Part shown: positions 58,486-64,000 of the stretch, piece by piece
Numbering within the stretch: position 1 is the stretch's first letter
Layout of the letters: each line of letters begins with the position of its first letter
Origin: Streptomyces sp. FIT100
GTDB taxonomy: Bacteria > Actinomycetota > Actinomycetes > Streptomycetales > Streptomycetaceae
Reading direction: 5' to 3'
Assembly: GCF_024584805.1 (NCBI RefSeq)
Contig: NZ_CP075715.1
Coordinates: forward strand, 6,233,526-6,297,525
Length of the DNA stretch: 64,000 nt
The notes under the pieces: model-generated
What the model saw: only the letters and a program-made list of their open reading frames with translations
Database searches by the model: none
Told to the model about the DNA's origin: nothing
Made by a program: the position numbers and the translations under genes

Positions 58486-61062
58486 ATGGGACGCGGCAAA
58501 CTACGCATCTACCTCGGAGCAGCACCGGGCGTTGGCAAGACCTATGCCATGCTCTCCGAGGCTCATCGTCGGATCGAGCGGGGCACCGACTGTGCCGTGG
58601 CGTTCGTAGAGCACCACGAGCGCCCGCGCACCGAGGTGATGCTGCACGGTCTGGAGCAGGTCCCTTGTCGCGAGATGTCCTATCGGGACACGGTCTTCGC
58701 CGAGATGGACGTCGACGCCGTCCTGGCGCGCAGCCCGAAGGTCGCGCTGGTCGACGAGTTGGCGCACACGAACGTGCCCGGTTCACGCAACGCCAAGCGG
58801 TGGCAGGACGTCGAGGAGCTGCTGGCCGCAGGCATCGACGTCATCTCGACGGTCAACATCCAGCATCTCGAATCGCTCGGCGACATCGTCGAGTCGATAA
58901 CGGGCGTACGGCAGCGGGAGACCGTTCCGGACGAGGTGATCCGCCGAGCCGACCAGATCGAGCTGGTCGACATGTCGCCCCAGGCGCTCCGGCGTCGTAT
59001 GGCCCACGGCAACATCTACAAGGCGGACAAGGTCGACGCGGCCCTGTCGAACTACTTCCGTCCCGGCAACCTGACGGCGTTGCGCGAGCTGGCGCTGCTG
59101 TGGGTCGCCGACCGTGTCGACGCGTACCTCCAGGAGTATCGGACGGAGCATCAGGTCTCGAAGATCTGGGGTTCCCGCGAGCGCATCGTCGTCGGCCTCA
59201 CCGGCGGTCCCGAGGGCCGTACCCTGATCCGCCGCGCGGCCCGGCTCGCCGAGAAGGGCGCGGGCGGTGAGGTGCTGGCCGTCTACATCTCGCGAAGCGA
59301 CGGCCTCACCGCTGCCTCGCCCAAGGAACTCGCGGTCCAGCGCACGCTTGTCGAGGACGTCGGCGGCACCTTCCACCAAGTGATCGGTGACGACATCCCG
59401 CAGGCCCTGCTGGAGTTCGCGCGTGGTGTGAACGCCACCCAGATCATTCTCGGGGCGAGCCGGCGCAAGCCCTGGCAGTACATCTTCGGTCCAGGTGTCA
59501 GCGCCACCGTCGCCATCGAGTCCGGGCCGGACCTCGACGTGCACATCGTCACGCACGAGGAGGTCGCCAAGGGCCGAGGGCTGCCTGTCCCCCACGGCGC
59601 CCGCCTCGGGCGCTCCCGGATCATCTGGGGCTGGATCGCCGCAGTCCTTGGACCGGCACTGCTGACGCTGCTGCTCACGAACGTCGACGCTGACCTCGGC
59701 ATCGCCAACGACATGCTGCTGTTCCTGGCGCTGACGGTGGCTGCGGCTCTCCTCGGCGGTCTGGTTCCGGCGCTCGCCTCCGCGGCCTTCGGTTCGCTGC
59801 TGCTGAACTACTACTTCACCCCGCCGCTGCACCAGTTCGCGGTCGCGGAACCGAAGAACATCGTCGCGATCGTCATTTTCGTCTCGGTCGCGGTCTCCGT
59901 CGCCTCTGTGGTCGACCAGGCCGCCCGCCGCACCCATCAGGCCGCCCGGCTGCGCGCCGAGTCGGAGATCCTGTCGTTCCTCGCGGGGAACGTGCTGCGT
60001 GGTGAGACGAGCCTGGAGGCTCTACTGGAGCGGGTGCGCGAGACGTTCGCGATGGAATCGGTGGCCGTGCTGGAGCGTGTGAGCGACGTCGATCCGTGGA
60101 CGTGCGCGGCCAGCGTGGGGCCGGTCCCGGCGGAGCGTCCGGAGGACGCGGACGTCGACATGCCGGTCGGCGATCACCTCGCACTCGCCCTCTCGGGAAG
60201 GGTGCTGCCGGCGGAGGACCGGAGGGTGCTCGGCGCGTTCGCCGCGCAGGCCGCAGTGGTCCTGGACCGGCAGCGGCTCCTCGGCGAGGCCGAGGAGGCT
60301 CGCAAGCTCGCCGAGGGGAACCGGATTCGTACGGCGCTGCTGGCCGCCGTGAGCCATGATCTGCGCACACCACTGGCGGGCATCAAGGCGGCGGTCACGT
60401 CGCTGCGTTCGGACGACGTCGAATGGTCCGAGGAGGACCAGGCCGAACTCCTCGAAGGTATCGAGGAGGGCGCGGACCGACTCGACCAGCTCGTGGGCAA
60501 CCTCCTCGACATGTCCCGGCTGGAGACCGGCACCGTCGTCCCCCTCATCCGCGTCACCGACCTCGACGAGGTCGTGCCGATGGCCCTTGTCGGCATCCCG
60601 GAGGCCGGCGTCAGCCTGGACATCCCCGAGATACTGCCGATGGTCGCCGTCGACCGCGGCTTGCTGGAACGGTCGGTCGCCAACGTTGTGGAGAACGCGG
60701 TCAAGTACAGCCCCGGCGGGGAGACCGTTCTGGTTTCGGCGAGTGCGCTCGGCGACCGCGTGGAGGTACGTGTCGTGGATCGCGGGCCGGGTGTCCCCGA
60801 CGAGGCGAAGGAACGGATTTTCGAGCCCTTCCAGCGGTACGGGGACGCCCCGCGCGGCGCCGGGGTGGGACTTGGTCTCGCTGTCGCACGCGGCTTTGCC
60901 GAGGCGATGGGCGGCTCGCTCGCGGCCGAGGACACACCGGGCGGCGGACTGACGATGATCCTGACGTTGCCGACCGCCGCCGGCCCGGCGCTGCCCCGAC
61001 CGGTGGCGCCGTCCCATGGCGCCGAGGACGAGGAGCTCAGTCGTCGAGTCCGGAGGCCCTGA
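58486..61062 (+). CDS. kdpD: KdpD sensor histidine kinase, second copy
   Basis: An 858-residue complete KdpD. It opens GRGKLRIYLGAAPGVGKTYAML, followed by ALVDELAHTNVPGSRNAKRWQDVEELL, the stress-protein-like domain, four membrane helices with LNYYFTPPLHQF, and the kinase core (H-box AVSHDLRTPLAGI, NAVKYSPGGETV, GVGLGLAVARG). It is more typical of the family than the first copy. There is no good ribosome binding site before the ATG. TACAGAAT at 58472-58479 could be a -10 box that would place the transcript start at or next to the ATG, so translation may be leaderless. The 3' end overlaps a convergent gene by 26 bases. Confidence 0.95.
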   Translation: MGRGKLRIYLGAAPGVGKTYAMLSEAHRRIERGTDCAVAFVEHHERPRTEVMLHGLEQVPCREMSYRDTVFAEMDVDAVLARSPKVALVDELAHTNVPGSRNAKRWQDVEELLAAGIDVISTVNIQHLESLGDIVESITGVRQRETVPDEVIRRADQIELVDMSPQALRRRMAHGNIYKADKVDAALSNYFRPGNLTALRELALLWVADRVDAYLQEYRTEHQVSKIWGSRERIVVGLTGGPEGRTLIRRAARLAEKGAGGEVLAVYISRSDGLTAASPKELAVQRTLVEDVGGTFHQVIGDDIPQALLEFARGVNATQIILGASRRKPWQYIFGPGVSATVAIESGPDLDVHIVTHEEVAKGRGLPVPHGARLGRSRIIWGWIAAVLGPALLTLLLTNVDADLGIANDMLLFLALTVAAALLGGLVPALASAAFGSLLLNYYFTPPLHQFAVAEPKNIVAIVIFVSVAVSVASVVDQAARRTHQAARLRAESEILSFLAGNVLRGETSLEALLERVRETFAMESVAVLERVSDVDPWTCAASVGPVPAERPEDADVDMPVGDHLALALSGRVLPAEDRRVLGAFAAQAAVVLDRQRLLGEAEEARKLAEGNRIRTALLAAVSHDLRTPLAGIKAAVTSLRSDDVEWSEEDQAELLEGIEEGADRLDQLVGNLLDMSRLETGTVVPLIRVTDLDEVVPMALVGIPEAGVSLDIPEILPMVAVDRGLLERSVANVVENAVKYSPGGETVLVSASALGDRVEVRVVDRGPGVPDEAKERIFEPFQRYGDAPRGAGVGLGLAVARGFAEAMGGSLAAEDTPGGGLTMILTLPTAAGPALPRPVAPSHGAEDEELSRRVRRP

Positions 61063-61594
61063 AGACCGCTTGCGCCGTCTCGGCGTCGATCCGACCGGCC
61101 AGCCGGTGCAGTTCGGGGCAGCCGCGCCGCAGCGAACCGGCCGCCTCCGAGCGGCGGACACCCTCGGACAGCTCGTACCAGAGGCGGGGACTCGAGAGCA
61201 GAACCCGCGGCTCGACCGCGACCGCACCTCCGTCCGCGTCCTTGAGCACCAGACGCTGGGCCACACCGTCGGACCAGGCCACGTAGACCAGCCGGTCCGT
61301 CCGTACGCGCCGGGCGCGCAGCAGCCCGCGGGTCTCCAGCCAGCCCTGGCCGGCCGTCACCCGGGGCGGCAGAAGGACCAGGAAAAGCAGCGCCGCGAGG
61401 CCCGCCCACAGGAAGGCGCGCGTCCCGCTGAGTGTGCCGTTGCCCGAGTCGACGACGAGCAGCAGGCCGAACAGGAGCGCCGCGCAGGCGAGCGCGTGCC
61501 GACGGTCACCGGCCCACCGGGTGTCGTGCGCCACCGCGGAACCGGGAGCGGGCGAGTGGTGCCCTGACGGGCACGATGCGAGAGGCCGATCCAT
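61037..61594 (-). CDS. Small membrane protein of unknown function
   Basis: A 185-residue protein with two membrane helices (ALACAALLFGLLLVVDSGNG and RAFLWAGLAALLFLVLLPP) followed by a soluble beta-rich segment (GWLETRGLLRARRVRTDRLVYVAWSDGVAQRLVLKDADGGAVAVEPRVLL), which looks like a PH-type domain of actinobacterial membrane proteins. The last 50 residues are helical. No enzyme motif. ATG 61594 lacks a clear ribosome binding site, and a GTG at about 61537 (AHDTRW) is an alternative. Its 3' end overlaps that of kdpD. Confidence 0.7.
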   Translation of the reverse strand: MDRPLASCPSGHHSPAPGSAVAHDTRWAGDRRHALACAALLFGLLLVVDSGNGTLSGTRAFLWAGLAALLFLVLLPPRVTAGQGWLETRGLLRARRVRTDRLVYVAWSDGVAQRLVLKDADGGAVAVEPRVLLSSPRLWYELSEGVRRSEAAGSLRRGCPELHRLAGRIDAETAQAVFRASGLDD

Positions 61595-61932
61595 ACGACG
61601 ACGCTAAGTCCGCAGCATGCCGGGGAGAGCGATCCTGACGCACCGCTGGCGCCGCCCGACGCGGTATTGACGCACCCCTGATACAACGGGCGTCGCGCCT
61701 GGGACCGCGCGCCGTGTCCAAGCCAAACGAACCTGATCGGGACCGCGCCGAGGAGCGCCACAGGCTCACTGTCGCCACCTGCAACGGGGCGGCATAGGCG
61801 CCACGTTTGGACAACGGTCCGGGCGCGGTCGGGCTGATGGTGTGTGGCATGCGGCCGGCGACTCCGCCGATCTCGTCGCCGCGATCGGCCGCACGCCGCA
61901 GGCTGACTGGCAGCTGGACGGCCGCTTGCATA
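61595..61932. other. Intergenic region, no gene seen
   Basis: About 340 bases between the small membrane protein start and a terminator. Short open frames on either strand have no family resemblance. The part 61595-61740 should contain the minus-strand promoter of the membrane protein gene. Confidence 0.45.
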
Positions 61933-61977
61933 CGGGCATGTCCCGCGGGCTCCGGACGGGCCCGCGGGACATGCCCG
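61933..61977 (-). terminator. Strong terminator of the ABC exporter operon
   Basis: CGGGCATGTCCCGCGGGC (61933-61950) and its exact reverse complement (61960-61977) form an 18-bp stem with a nine-base loop. It begins 15 bases beyond the permease stop codon in the minus direction. Confidence 0.85.
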
Positions 61978-61991
61978 CGTTTCTCAGTGGG

Positions 61992-62776
61992 TCAGTTGCG
62001 GACGCCTCGCTTGAAGGCGGCCTTCGCCCAGACGTAGCCGAGCAGGGTGAGCCCCGCGCACCAGGCCAGCGAGATCCACGCGCTGTTGCCGATCTCGGTG
62101 CCCATCAGAAGGCCGCGGAGGGTCTCGTTGATCGGGGTGAAGGGCTGGTGGTCGGCGAACCAGCGCATCCAGGACGGCATGGTGTCGGTGGGGACGATGG
62201 CGCTGCCGAGGAAGGGGAGGAAGGTGATCGGCATGGGCATGTTGGAGGCGGATTCGACGGTCTTGGCGACCAGGCCCATGCCGGCGGAGAGCCAGGTCAG
62301 AGCGAGGGCGAGGAAGCCGAGCAGACCGGCGGCGGCCAGCCACTCCAGGGCGGTGGCGTCGGGGCGGAACCCGATGGCGATGGCGACGGCGGCGACCACG
62401 ACCGTGCCGAAGGCGGTCAGGACGAGGTTGCTGAGGACATGGCCGGTGAGGAAGGAGGCGCGGGAGATGGCCATGGTGCGGAAGCGGTTGACGATGCCTT
62501 CCGTCTTGTCCATGCAGATGCCGAGCGCGGCGCCGATGGAGCCGGTGGCGACGGTCATCAGGATGATCCCCGGGGCGATGTAGTCGATGTAGTCGCCCTT
62601 GAGCTGGGGACCCTGGATTCCCGCTCCCAGTGCGCCGCCGAATGCGTAGTTGAAGAGGAGGAGGAAGATGACCGGCATCATGACGATGACCACGGCCACG
62701 GACGGGTAGCGCACGGCGCGCTTCATGTTCCGGCGGAACATGGTGACGGAGTCACGGGCGGCGTAGGTGATGGCGC

Positions 62777-62780
<4 letters not shown>
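61992..62780 (-). CDS. DrrB-type ABC-2 exporter permease
   Basis: A 262-residue ABC-2 permease with six hydrophobic segments (SVAVVIVMMPVIFLLLFNYAFGG, IDYIAPGIILMTVATGSIGAALG, NLVLTAFGTVVVAAVAIAIG, WLAAAGLLGFLALALTWLSAGMG and others) and the FLPFLGSAIVPTDTMPSWMRWFADHQPFTPINETLRG segment typical of the DrrB group. With the overlapping ATPase it forms an exporter for a drug or lipid-like molecule; the substrate is unknown. The ATG overlaps the ATPase stop (ATGA at 62777-62780). Confidence 0.93.
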
Positions 62781-63763
<983 letters not shown>

Positions 63764-63845
63764 GACAGAGAGCTCCTTGATGGAGTGGAAGGCGAAGGAG
63801 AAGGTGCGGAGAGTGCTGGCGTGGGGCGCAGGCCGCCCCGGACGG

Positions 63846-64000
63846 TCAGGGCTTGGCGCGGCGGATGTCGATGTTGCCGTACCGGGTGCGGGCGCGGACC
63901 TTGACGGTGTCCTCCGCCTGCTCCGGGGTCTCGGACGCGGTGAGCGTGTTGCGCACCTGGCCGGAGCCTGAACTGACGTCGAGCCAGGCGGCCGTGCCCT
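63846..64000 (-). CDS. DUF4097 family protein, C-terminal end (partial)
   Basis: The last 51 residues of a protein running off the right edge, ending in a TGA at 63846-63848. SSGSGQVRNTL, DTVKVRARTRYGNIDIRRA is the beta-strand repeat of DUF4097 proteins (right-handed beta-helix, function unknown). Such genes commonly precede DrrA/DrrB-type exporters in Streptomyces, and the 82-base gap fits an operon. The start is outside the window. Confidence 0.75.
   Translation of the reverse strand, partial: GTAAWLDVSSGSGQVRNTLTASETPEQAEDTVKVRARTRYGNIDIRRAKP

Overview
The window is high-GC DNA with GTG starts, GGAGG-type ribosome binding sites, overlapping ATGA/GTGA gene junctions, rare TTA codons and families typical of Streptomyces (DUF6099, DUF5988, F420-type oxidoreductase, RsbW-like ATPases, PaaX, bacterial Pnkp/Hen1). 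It reads as a chromosomal stretch of a Streptomyces or close relative. No rRNA, tRNA or CRISPR array was seen.

Layout. 1-11.9 kb holds an ATPase/MazG-like pair, a DUF6099 gene, a luciferase-like oxidoreductase, homocysteine S-methyltransferase, the Hen1-Pnkp RNA repair operon, a small secreted protein, and arginine deiminase with ornithine carbamoyltransferase. 12-20.6 kb is an aromatic acyl-CoA catabolic cluster: enoyl-CoA hydratase, a monooxygenase/old-yellow-enzyme fusion, a PaaX regulator, a benzoate/aminobenzoate-CoA ligase, an acyl-CoA dehydrogenase and a RidA protein. It fits the aerobic 2-aminobenzoyl-CoA route, has a shared promoter/operator motif and contains a 166-bp MITE-like element. 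20.6-24 kb holds an anti-sigma-type ATPase, a TRIC-like channel and a NarL-type two-component system. 24-32.2 kb is a lipid/polyketide locus: DUF5988, a mycocerosic-acid-synthase-like KS-AT-DH-ER-KR-ACP megasynthase and a stand-alone ketosynthase, the last two with TTA codons.

32.8-46.7 kb is a polysaccharide utilisation region. A minus-strand operon encodes a 2-hydroxyacid dehydrogenase, GH29 fucosidase, sugar ABC importer without ATPase, Tat-exported PL8 lyase and LacI regulator. Beside it a DeoR/LacI-hybrid regulator stands divergent from a second PL8 lyase, followed by a truncated fucosidase. That truncation marks the left edge of a lower-GC island (46.7-48.75 kb) with a class I terpene synthase and a polytopic membrane protein. 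Its right side is a patchwork of broken genes (response regulator, epimerase, acetyltransferase).

49.5-61.6 kb is a dismantled potassium (Kdp) locus: an SDR protein lacking the catalytic Lys, kdpB without kdpA or kdpC, a Na+/H+ antiporter, kdpF running straight into one kdpD, a kdpE remnant lacking its receiver, and a second complete kdpD. Arrays of TTGACG-like hexamers at 11-bp phase lie around kdpB and the antiporter/kdpF divergent region. The window ends with a DrrA/DrrB-type ABC exporter and the C-terminus of a DUF4097 protein.

Several proteins carry short in-frame tandem repeats at a terminus or in a linker (Pnkp, histidine kinase, RidA, SDR, DUF6099, PKS), so repeat slippage seems common in this genome.
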